The position numbers were made by a program, and so were the translations under genes. A stretch of DNA of 62,124 bases, taken from assembly GCA_001295905.1 (NCBI GenBank), contig LJHT01000040.1:1-62124 (forward strand). Reading direction: 5' to 3'. Numbering within the stretch: position 1 is the stretch's first letter; each line of letters starts with the position of its first letter. This DNA is from a beta proteobacterium AAP51 (lineage in GTDB: Bacteria; Pseudomonadota; Gammaproteobacteria; Burkholderiales; Burkholderiaceae_C). This document shows positions 1 to 8,774 of the stretch, piece by piece. The notes beneath the pieces are model-generated. The model was not told the DNA's origin. It did not search any database and saw nothing but the letters and a program-made list of their open reading frames with translations.

Positions 1-2033
1 GCTCGCGCCGCGCGCGCCGCCGCGGGGCCTGCGGTGGCCTGGCGGGCCAGGCCCGCGGCGGCGGCCTCGTAGTGGCGCGCTGCGCTCTCCAGCTGCCAGC
101 GGTTGCGCGCAGCATGGGCCGCGGCGAGGTGCCAGGGCACGGCCTCGGCCTCGGCGCCCGCCTGCTGCAGATGCCAGGCGATGCGTGCCGGCGCGCCTTG
201 CTCGCCGCGCAGGTGGTCGGCCACCAGCCGGTGCAGCGGCTGCACCAGCGCCGAGGGCAGGGCGGCACGCGCGGCCTCGGCCACGAGGTCGTGGCTGAAG
301 CGCGTGCCTTCCAGCACCTGGGCGGCTTCCAGTTCAGCGAACAGCGGGGCCAGGGCCAGCGCCGGGCGGCCCAGGGCAGCGGCGGCCAGGGGCAGCGAAA
401 AATCCTCCAGCGCCACCGCGGCCAGCTGGGCCAGTTGCAGCGCTTCGGGGCTGAGGCGCTGCAGCCGCTGGCGCAGCGACTCCTTCAGCGTGGCCGGCAC
501 CACCAGCGCCTGCCCGGGGCGCCAGCCCGGCAGCCCGCCCAGCCACAGCGCCTTCACCGACTCCAGCACGAAGGCCGGGTTGCCGCCCACGCGCTCGTGC
601 AGGGCGCGGGCCAGCGCGGGCCGGTCGAGCGCGGTCGCCCCCGAGGCCTGCAGCGGCAGGTCTTCGAGCAGGCGCTGCACATCGGGCACCGACAGGGGTT
701 CCAGGTCGATGCGCAGGCCCAGCCGGCTGCCGGCCAGCAGTTCCACCAGCGCAGCGGCGGCGGGCCGCAGTTCATCGGCGCGGCAGCCGAAGAGCGGCAG
801 CGCGGCACTGTCGGGCGGCTGCGTGAGCCAGCCGCCCACCACCACGGCCATGGCCTCCATGCTGAGGTCGTCGGCGAACTGCAGGTCGTCCACCGCCACC
901 AGCCGCATGCCGCGCGCATGGCAGGCCAGCATCGTGCGCGCCACCGAGGCCAGCACGCGCCGGTGCTCCAGCGCCGTGGGCAGCGTGGGCCCGCGTGCCG
1001 GGCCGCCGGGCAGCAGCAGCGCGATGTCGGCGCGCGTGTCGCTGTCAAGCACCGGCGCAAAGCGCTCGACGGCGGCCGCGACCAGGCGTGAAGCCACGAT
1101 GCCGGGCTGCAGCGCGTCGCCCGGCCGCCCACCCACCAGCACGGCGGGCTCCATCGCCGCTGCGGCCTGCGCGAGCAGCCGGCTCTTGCCGATGCCGCCG
1201 GGCCCGGCCAGCACCACGCCGCGCCCCAGCGCGAAGGCGCTGGCGATGTCCTGCAGCACGCCCTCGCGCCCCACCAGGTGCGGCGGGCGCCGCAGTGCGG
1301 CTGGCAAGGTGGCCGCAGCCAGCGCCTGGCGCGCCTGCGTGCTGGCGGCCTGCTGCTGCCCGGCGGCCTCGGCGGCCAGCACCAGCCGGCCCAGTTCGTT
1401 GGTGGCGGCGCTGGGGCTGATGCCGTAGGCCACGCGCAGCGCGTCGCGGCAGTCGTCCCAGGCAGTCACCGCGGCGGCGCGGTCGCCGCGCAGGTAGAAC
1501 ACCTCCATGCGCAGGCGGTGGGCGTCTTCCACGGCGTTGTCGGTGACCAGCACGGTCTCGGCCGCGGCCAGGGCGGCGTCCCAGTCGCCCGCGTCGCGGT
1601 GCGTGCGGGCGCGGGCCAGCAGCAGGCGCTGCCGCTCGCGCTCGGCCGCTTCGCGGCGCATGGCCAGCCACTCGGCGAAGCCGGGCGCATCGTCGAACTC
1701 CAGCGGCCCCAGCAGGCGCCGCGCGTCGGGCCCGCCGGCTGCCGCTTCATCGGAAGGCGCCACCTGCACGCCGGGCGCCAGGCGCAGCACGCCGTCAGTC
1801 TCGGCCAGCACCTCGCCAGCCGCCCGCTTCAGCCGCACCAGCGTCTGGCGCAGGTTGGCGCGCGCCTTGGCCTCGTCGCCACCGGGCCACAACAGGCCGG
1901 CCAGGCGCGCGCGTGGCGTGGGGCCTTCCAGGTGAACCCAGGCCAGCAGGCCGGCTTCACGGGCCGAGAGCGACAGGTCGGCCTGCCCGGGCTGGCAAAG
2001 CCGGGGCAGGCCATGGAGCTGGAGCGTGGGCAC
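1..2033 (-). CDS. SARP/BTAD-domain transcriptional regulator with AAA ATPase domain (3' end outside window)
   Basis: A transcriptional activator of the AfsR/SARP-like class, partial because it runs off the left edge at about residue 677. In this frame the N-terminal ~85 residues form a winged-helix DNA-binding domain (the SLSAREAGLLAWVHLEG stretch is typical). Residues ~95-245 are a helical bacterial transcriptional activation domain (BTAD). An AAA/NB-ARC-like ATPase follows, with Walker A GPGGIGKS and its lysine at residue 283, then helical-repeat sequence rich in Ala and Leu. The only reasonable start is the GTG at 2033, because the frame is closed upstream by the TGA of the SulP gene at 2100-2102. 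No clear Shine-Dalgarno is visible. It lies 66 bases downstream of the SulP transporter on the same strand, so the two may be co-transcribed. The effector and target genes are unknown. Confidence 0.85.
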   Translation of the reverse strand, partial: MPTLQLHGLPRLCQPGQADLSLSAREAGLLAWVHLEGPTPRARLAGLLWPGGDEAKARANLRQTLVRLKRAAGEVLAETDGVLRLAPGVQVAPSDEAAAGGPDARRLLGPLEFDDAPGFAEWLAMRREAAERERQRLLLARARTHRDAGDWDAALAAAETVLVTDNAVEDAHRLRMEVFYLRGDRAAAVTAWDDCRDALRVAYGISPSAATNELGRLVLAAEAAGQQQAASTQARQALAAATLPAALRRPPHLVGREGVLQDIASAFALGRGVVLAGPGGIGKSRLLAQAAAAMEPAVLVGGRPGDALQPGIVASRLVAAAVERFAPVLDSDTRADIALLLPGGPARGPTLPTALEHRRVLASVARTMLACHARGMRLVAVDDLQFADDLSMEAMAVVVGGWLTQPPDSAALPLFGCRADELRPAAAALVELLAGSRLGLRIDLEPLSVPDVQRLLEDLPLQASGATALDRPALARALHERVGGNPAFVLESVKALWLGGLPGWRPGQALVVPATLKESLRQRLQRLSPEALQLAQLAAVALEDFSLPLAAAALGRPALALAPLFAELEAAQVLEGTRFSHDLVAEAARAALPSALVQPLHRLVADHLRGEQGAPARIAWHLQQAGAEAEAVPWHLAAAHAARNRWQLESAARHYEAAAAGLARQATAGPAAARAAR

Positions 2034-2099
2034 GGCTGGCGCGAGGGCAGGCGGTCTGGACGCCGCGTTTGTACCGCAGGCCTGGCGCAGGGCGCCGGC

Positions 2100-3932
2100 T
2101 CAGGTGCGCGGGCCTGCCGCTTCGGCCAGCACCTCGGGCGACAGCGCGGCCACGGCCTGGTAGTGCGTGAGGAACACGCGCCCGCCCATCGTGCGCAGGA
2201 AGTGGGTGTGCTGCAGGCGGTCCATCACCGGCCCTTTCACTTCCGACAGGTGCAGGGTGATGCCGGCATCGCGCAGCCGGTGTTCGATGGCTTCCAGGCT
2301 TTCCAGCGCGCTGGCGTCGATGTCGCCGATGGCCGAACACTGCAGCACCACGTGGCGCAGCGCGGGCTGCAGGGCCACGGCGTCGTTGATGCGGTCTTCC
2401 AGCGTGCGTGCGTTGGCGAAGTAGAGGCTGGCGTCCACACGCAGGCTCAGCAGCGCCGGGCTGGTGCGCACATTGAAGCGTTCGACGTTGCGGAAGTGCT
2501 CGGTGCCCGGCACCAGGCCCACCGCTGCGATGTGCGGCCGGCTGGTGCGCCACAGGTACAGCGCCAGCGACACGCCCACGCCGACGATGAGACCCGTTTC
2601 CACACCCAGGCCCAGCGTGGCCAGCAAGGTGGCGGCCACGGCGGCGAAGTCGGCCTTCGAATAGACCCAGGTGCGCTTGAGCATGCCCAGGTCCACCAGC
2701 GAGAGCACGGCCACGATGATGGTGGCCGCCAGCGTGGCTTGCGGCAGGTAGTAGAGCGCCGGCGTGAGGAAGAGCGTGGCCAGCAGGATGCCGAAGGCCG
2801 TGAACACGCCGGCCGCCGGCGTTTGCGCGCCGGCGTCGAAGTTCACCACCGAACGTGCAAAGCCGCCCGTCACCGGAAAGCCGCCGCTGAAGGCCGCGCC
2901 CAGGTTGCCGGCGCCCAGGGCCACGAGTTCCTGGTCGGGCTCGATGCGCTGGCGGCGCTTGGCAGCCAGCGTCTGCCCCACCGAGACCGATTCGACGAAG
3001 CCCACCACGCTGATGAGCAAAGCAGGCACAGCCAGTTGCTGCCACAGCGCCAGGTCGAAGCTGGGCAGCGTGAAGGGCGGCAGGCCTTGCGGCACGCTGC
3101 CCACGATCTTCAAGCCCTGTTCATGCCAACCCAGGCCCCAGCACAGCGCCGTGGTGGCCACGATGGCGGCCACCGGGCCGGCCTTGGCGATGAAATCAGC
3201 CGGCCGCGGACGCAGGCCCCAGCGCACCAGCAGCGGCTTCAGGCCCTGCCGCACCCAGAACAGGAAGGCCGTGGTCAGCACGCCCACGGCCAGCGTGAGT
3301 CCGTGCGTCTGCCCCGCCTGCTGCACCAGGGCCCACAGCAGTTCCAGCGCGTTGTGGCCTTCGGCCTTCACACCCATCAGCGACTTCAGCTGGCTGATGG
3401 CGATGAGCAGGCCCGAAGCGCTGATGAAGCCCGAAATGACCGGGTGGCTCAGGAAGTTGGCGATGAAGCCGAAGCGCAGCAGGCCCATGGCCAGCAGCAT
3501 CAGCCCCGACAGGAAGGCCAGCGTCAGCGCCACCGCCCCGTAGTTGGCCGAGCCCGGCACGGCGTGTTCGCCCACCGCGGCGGCGGTCATCAGCGACACC
3601 ACGGCCACCGGGCCCACGGCCAGCACGCGGCTGCTGCCGAACAGCGCGTACAGCAGCAGCGGCGCCACGCTGGCATACAGCCCCACCTCGGCCGGCAGGC
3701 CGGCCAGCTGCGCGTAGGCCAGGCTCTGCGGAATGAGCATCAGCGTGACCAGCAGCGCGGCGACGGCGTCGCCAGTGAAGGTGTCGCGGTTGTAGCTGCG
3801 GCCCCATTGCAGCACGGGCATGGCCGGCAGCAGCCGGCGCGCGCTGGCGGCAGGCCGGCGGCTGACAGCAGGGGGCTGCGGCGGCGGTGAACTCGGCGTT
3901 TCGGGCGGGGTGTCGCGTGGGGGCGTCTGCAT
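2100..3932 (-). CDS. SulP family inorganic anion transporter with STAS domain
   Basis: A 610-residue inner-membrane anion carrier or channel of the SulP/SLC26 family (sulfate, bicarbonate or a related anion; the sequence does not settle which). After a Pro-rich cytoplasmic tail of about 50 residues comes the family signature IPQSLAYAQLAGLPAEVGL, then roughly 10-12 hydrophobic segments to about residue 450. A C-terminal STAS domain follows (~465-600) with the DIDASALESL loop that in anti-sigma antagonists carries the phosphorylatable Ser. Length is normal for the family. It is divergent from the alcohol dehydrogenase across a 203-base gap and is followed 66 bases on by the SARP-type regulator. 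No carbonic anhydrase or sulfate assimilation gene is adjacent. Confidence 0.93.
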   Translation of the reverse strand: MQTPPRDTPPETPSSPPPQPPAVSRRPAASARRLLPAMPVLQWGRSYNRDTFTGDAVAALLVTLMLIPQSLAYAQLAGLPAEVGLYASVAPLLLYALFGSSRVLAVGPVAVVSLMTAAAVGEHAVPGSANYGAVALTLAFLSGLMLLAMGLLRFGFIANFLSHPVISGFISASGLLIAISQLKSLMGVKAEGHNALELLWALVQQAGQTHGLTLAVGVLTTAFLFWVRQGLKPLLVRWGLRPRPADFIAKAGPVAAIVATTALCWGLGWHEQGLKIVGSVPQGLPPFTLPSFDLALWQQLAVPALLISVVGFVESVSVGQTLAAKRRQRIEPDQELVALGAGNLGAAFSGGFPVTGGFARSVVNFDAGAQTPAAGVFTAFGILLATLFLTPALYYLPQATLAATIIVAVLSLVDLGMLKRTWVYSKADFAAVAATLLATLGLGVETGLIVGVGVSLALYLWRTSRPHIAAVGLVPGTEHFRNVERFNVRTSPALLSLRVDASLYFANARTLEDRINDAVALQPALRHVVLQCSAIGDIDASALESLEAIEHRLRDAGITLHLSEVKGPVMDRLQHTHFLRTMGGRVFLTHYQAVAALSPEVLAEAAGPRT

Positions 3933-4135
3933 CCGGTGCTTCGGGGCCTTCGGGGCTTCTATTGGACGCCAACTTCAAGGCCGCCCGGGCACGCGCCGAC
4001 GGTTGGTGCGCCCGGCCAGCACCTGATTGCGCCCCTAGTTTGACGCGCATCAAGCCCGCGCGCTGCGCGGCGCACAACGCGCCGGCACCGCCCTAGACTG
4101 AATTCGCCCACCCCCACCACCCAGGAGTTGCTGCC

Positions 4136-5209
4136 ATGCCCATGATGAAAGCCGCCGTCTTCGTCGAACCCGGGCGCATCGTCCTGGAAGACAAGCCCAT
4201 CCCCGATGTCGGCCCGCTGGACGCGCTGATCAGGATCACCACCACCACGATCTGCGGCACCGACATCCACATCCTGAAGGGCGAGTACCCCGTGGCGCAC
4301 GGGCTCACCATCGGCCATGAGCCGGTGGGCGTGATCGAGAAGCTGGGCTCGGCCGTGCAGGGCTACACCGAGGGCCAGCGCGTGATTGCCGGTGCCATCA
4401 CCCCCAGCGGCTGGAGCAACGCCTGCCTGTGCGGCTGCAGTTCGCAAGACGGCGCCGGCACCCGGCACGGCTTCAGGCCGCTGGGCGGCTGGCGCTTCGG
4501 CAACACCATCGACGGCAGCCAGGCCGAGTACCTGCTGGTGCCCGACGCCATGACCAACCTGGCGCCCGTGCCCGACGGTCTGAGCGACGAACAGGTGCTG
4601 ATGTGCCCCGACATCATGTCCACCGGCCTGAGCGGCGCGGAGCGCGCGAACATCCGTATCGGCGACACCGTGGCCGTGTTCGCGCAGGGCCCCATCGGGT
4701 TGTGTGCCACGGCCGGGGCCAAGCTCAGCGGCGCCACCACCGTCATCGGCGTCGACCGCCTGCCCAACCGGCTGGAGATGGCGCGCCGCATGGGCGCCGA
4801 CCACGTGGTGGACGCCAGCCGCTGCGACCCGGTGGAAGAGATCATGCGGCTGACCGAAGGGCGCGGCGTGGATGTCGCCATCGAAGCGCTGGGCACGCAG
4901 GCCACCTTCGAAGCCTGCCTGCGCGTGCTGCGCCCGGGCGGCACGCTGTCCAGCCTGGGCGTCTACTCCACCGACCTCACCATTCCGCTGGGCGCCTTCG
5001 CGGCGGGGCTGGGCGACCACCAGATCGTCACCACGCTGTGCCCCGGCGGCAAGGAGCGCATGCGCCGGCTGATGGCGGTGATTGAATCAGGCCGCGTGGA
5101 CCTGGGGCCGATGGTGACGCACCGCTTCAAGCTGGACGACATCGAGAAGGCCTACGACCTCTTCGGCCACCAGCGTGATGGCGTGCTGAAGGTGGCGCTG
5201 ACACCCTAG
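4136..5209 (+). CDS. Zinc-dependent NAD(P) alcohol dehydrogenase (medium-chain, secondary-alcohol type)
   Basis: A 357-residue medium-chain dehydrogenase that should interconvert an alcohol and an aldehyde or ketone with NAD(P). The catalytic zinc site is visible: Cys40 in ICGTDIH, His61-Glu62 in IGHEP, and an Asp in CPDIMSTG. The CPDIMSTG motif and the LCPGGKERMRRL segment resemble the clostridial isopropanol dehydrogenase branch. A short Cys cluster (CLCGC, ~residues 100-104) sits where other members carry the four-Cys structural zinc lobe, but the spacing is incomplete. The Rossmann region contains GPIGLCATAGAK. Start ATG 4136 is preceded by AGGAG at 4123-4127; a second ATG at 4142 is possible. 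A -10-like TAGACT lies at 4094-4099. It is convergent with the PQQ-type dehydrogenase gene; the 37-base gap holds only a small imperfect hairpin (5226-5240). Confidence 0.92.
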   Translation: MPMMKAAVFVEPGRIVLEDKPIPDVGPLDALIRITTTTICGTDIHILKGEYPVAHGLTIGHEPVGVIEKLGSAVQGYTEGQRVIAGAITPSGWSNACLCGCSSQDGAGTRHGFRPLGGWRFGNTIDGSQAEYLLVPDAMTNLAPVPDGLSDEQVLMCPDIMSTGLSGAERANIRIGDTVAVFAQGPIGLCATAGAKLSGATTVIGVDRLPNRLEMARRMGADHVVDASRCDPVEEIMRLTEGRGVDVAIEALGTQATFEACLRVLRPGGTLSSLGVYSTDLTIPLGAFAAGLGDHQIVTTLCPGGKERMRRLMAVIESGRVDLGPMVTHRFKLDDIEKAYDLFGHQRDGVLKVALTP

Positions 5210-5246
5210 CCTTGCGGCGGGGGGCGGCAGCGCTGCTGCCCCTGGC

Positions 5247-6506
5247 TCAGCCGCGCGGTGCCGCGGCCGCGCTGCGGCGGCGCCACAGCAGCAGCGCGGT
5301 GGCACCGGCCAGCATCAGCAGCGCGCTGCCGGGCTCGGGCACCACCTGCACCACCTTGCCGGCGTAGTCGACGATGTAGAGCTCGCCCAGCGCGCCTTCG
5401 CCGAAGCTGGCGATGTTGCTCAGCGCACCGCCGGCGCCGGCATCGAGCATGGCGGTCCAGTCGGTGGCGCCGGCCATGGTCTGGAAGCTGCCGTTGCCGT
5501 TCACCGACCAGATGCGGCCGTTGACGAAATCGCCGAAGACATACTGGCCGAACAGGGGCGAGCCGGCCTCGCGCACCACGTAGCCGCCGGTGATGCTGCC
5601 GCCCAGCGTGCGCGGGTAGACGAGGAAGGGGTCGACCATGCCTGGCTGCAGCGGCCCGCCCACGCCCGGCGTGGCGATGTCGCCCTCGCGCACACGCCAG
5701 CCGAAGTTCTGGCCACCGGCGCTGGCGGCGTCGATGAAGTTCACTTCCTCGCGGGCGTTCTGCCCCACGTCGGCGATCCACAGCGCGCCAGTCTGGCGGT
5801 CGAAGCTGTTGCGCCAGGGGTTGCGCAGGCCGGTGGCAAAGATCTCGCCGCGGGCGCCCGCCACGCCGACGAAGGGGTTGTCGGTGGGAATGGCGTAGTT
5901 GATGGTGGGGCTGGCGAAGTCGTCGCCGTTGATGTTGATGCGCAGCATCTTGCCCAGCAGCACGGTGTTGTTCTGCCCGTTGCCCGAGGGGTCGTTGGCG
6001 CCGCCGCCGTCGCCGGTGGCGATGAACAGGTGGTTGGCGTCGCCGGGCTTGAAGCCGATCCAGCCGGCCTTGTGGTTGCCGAAGGCGTTGGGCTGGTCGA
6101 TGCGCATCACCTCCAGGCGGCTGCTGGCATCGGCAGTCAGGCCGCCCGCGTTGGCGCGGTAGCTGGCGATCACCGTGTCCTGGTTCTGCGGGTCGATGTA
6201 GTTCACGAAGAAGCGGCGGAAGCCGGCCGAAGACGGATCGGCATAACCCGGATCGAAGGCCAGGCCCAGCAGGCCTTGTTCGTTGCTGCTGGTCACGGGA
6301 ATGGTGAGGAAGGTGCTCGTCACGCCGTTCACCGCCGCCCTGATGGTGCCGCCCTTTTCCAGGATGTAGACGGGGCCGCCCACCTGTGGCGCGGTGGCGT
6401 AGACCGGCTGGTTCAGGCCACTGGCGATCAGGCGGGTGTCCAGCGTGACGGCCAGGGCCGGGGTGGCCAGGCAGGCCAGCAGGGCCCAGGTGGTGTGCAG
6501 CTTCAT
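5247..6506 (-). CDS. PQQ-type sugar dehydrogenase (sorbosone/glucose dehydrogenase fold) with PEP-CTERM anchor
   Basis: A 419-residue secreted beta-propeller of the soluble glucose/sorbosone dehydrogenase family. An N-terminal signal peptide (MKLHTTWALLACLATPALA) precedes the propeller, with family motifs NEQGLLGLAFDPGYA, ATGDGGGANDPSGNGQN, GLRNPWRNSFDR and IADVGQNAREEVNF. The C-terminus is VPEPGSALLMLAGA followed by a hydrophobic run and an RRR cluster: a textbook PEP-CTERM sorting signal, cleaved by an exosortase and used for surface or biofilm attachment. Start ATG at 6506 has GGAGAGG just upstream; an open frame extends further 5' but with no coding character. In known relatives PQQ and calcium are cofactors; the sugar substrate is not predictable. 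No exosortase or PQQ biosynthesis gene lies in the window. Confidence 0.92.
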   Translation of the reverse strand: MKLHTTWALLACLATPALAVTLDTRLIASGLNQPVYATAPQVGGPVYILEKGGTIRAAVNGVTSTFLTIPVTSSNEQGLLGLAFDPGYADPSSAGFRRFFVNYIDPQNQDTVIASYRANAGGLTADASSRLEVMRIDQPNAFGNHKAGWIGFKPGDANHLFIATGDGGGANDPSGNGQNNTVLLGKMLRININGDDFASPTINYAIPTDNPFVGVAGARGEIFATGLRNPWRNSFDRQTGALWIADVGQNAREEVNFIDAASAGGQNFGWRVREGDIATPGVGGPLQPGMVDPFLVYPRTLGGSITGGYVVREAGSPLFGQYVFGDFVNGRIWSVNGNGSFQTMAGATDWTAMLDAGAGGALSNIASFGEGALGELYIVDYAGKVVQVVPEPGSALLMLAGATALLLWRRRSAAAAPRG

Positions 6507-6542
6507 CGTCGTGCCTCTCCTCAGGTGATGTGGAAAAGCTAA

Positions 6543-7865
<1,323 letters not shown>

Positions 7866-7874
7866 ACCCCTGCC

Positions 7875-8774
7875 ATGACCGCCCTGACCCTGTTTTCGCC
7901 TGCCGGCGCGGTGCCCCGCGCGCCCAGCCTGCGCCTGGCCACGCGGCGCCTGCAAGCCCTGGGTTTCCAGGTGGCGGTGGACGCCAGCGCGCTGGCCCGC
8001 CACCAGCGTTTTGCCGGCGAAGACGCCACCCGCCTGGCCGCCGTGCACCGCGTGGCACTGGCCGCGCCGCCCATCGCGATGGCGGTGCGCGGCGGCTACG
8101 GCTGCACGCGGCTGCTGGACCAGATCGACTGGCCGCTGCTGGCGCGCAGCGTGGAACAAGGCACGCGCTGGGTGGGGTACAGCGACCTCACGGCCCTGCA
8201 GCTGGGCCTGCTGGCGCACAGCGGCCACGAAAGCTGGGCCGGCCCCACGGCGCTGGACAGCTTCGGCCGCACCGAGGCCGAAGGCGGCGTCGACGAGGTC
8301 ACGCGCGACTGCTTTCTCGAGGCCATGAGCGGCGAGCTGGAAGCCGTGGGCTTTCGCACCGAAGCCGGCTTCGACGGCGTGGATGTCGGCGGCAAGCTCT
8401 GGGGCGGCAACCTGGCGATGGTGTGTTCGCTGCTGGGCACGCCGCACTGGCCGCGCGTCAACGGCGGCATCCTCTTCCTGGAAGACGTGGCCGAGCACCC
8501 TTACCGCATCGAGCGCTGCCTGCTGCAGCTGCAACAGGCCGGTGTGCTGGCGCGCCAGAAGGCCGTGGTGCTGGGCGCCTTCACCGACTGGAAACCCTCG
8601 CCGCTGGACCGCGGCTACAACCTGAAGACGGTGGTGGCGCACCTGCGCAGCCTGGTCGATGTGCCCGTGCTCACCGGCCTGCCTTTCGGCCACGTGCCCA
8701 CGAAGGTGTGCCTGCCCGTGGGCCGGCGCGTGCAACTGGCAGTGCAGGGGCGTGATGCGTTCATCGGCTGGTAG
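7875..8774 (+). CDS. ldcA: Muramoyltetrapeptide (LD-)carboxypeptidase, peptidase family S66
   Basis: A 299-residue cytoplasmic serine peptidase that removes the terminal D-alanine from murein tetrapeptides during peptidoglycan recycling. Family S66 uses a Ser-Glu-His triad; here the matching residues are Ser103 (VGYSDLTAL), Glu203 (LFLEDVAEHPY) and His273 (LPFGHVPTK). The N-terminal FSPAGAV and RGGYGCTRLLDQIDW segments are characteristic. Its last 20 bases overlap the start of the peptide-binding lipoprotein gene, which ties it to the peptide importer that follows and suggests a shared job in reclaiming wall peptides. Confidence 0.94.
   Translation: MTALTLFSPAGAVPRAPSLRLATRRLQALGFQVAVDASALARHQRFAGEDATRLAAVHRVALAAPPIAMAVRGGYGCTRLLDQIDWPLLARSVEQGTRWVGYSDLTALQLGLLAHSGHESWAGPTALDSFGRTEAEGGVDEVTRDCFLEAMSGELEAVGFRTEAGFDGVDVGGKLWGGNLAMVCSLLGTPHWPRVNGGILFLEDVAEHPYRIERCLLQLQQAGVLARQKAVVLGAFTDWKPSPLDRGYNLKTVVAHLRSLVDVPVLTGLPFGHVPTKVCLPVGRRVQLAVQGRDAFIGW

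Noticed and set aside
1278..3890. An 870-codon plus-strand open frame over the SulP and regulator genes
   Set aside because: Low-complexity Gln/Arg/His/Gly composition with no recognisable domain; the minus-strand SulP and SARP frames explain the DNA.
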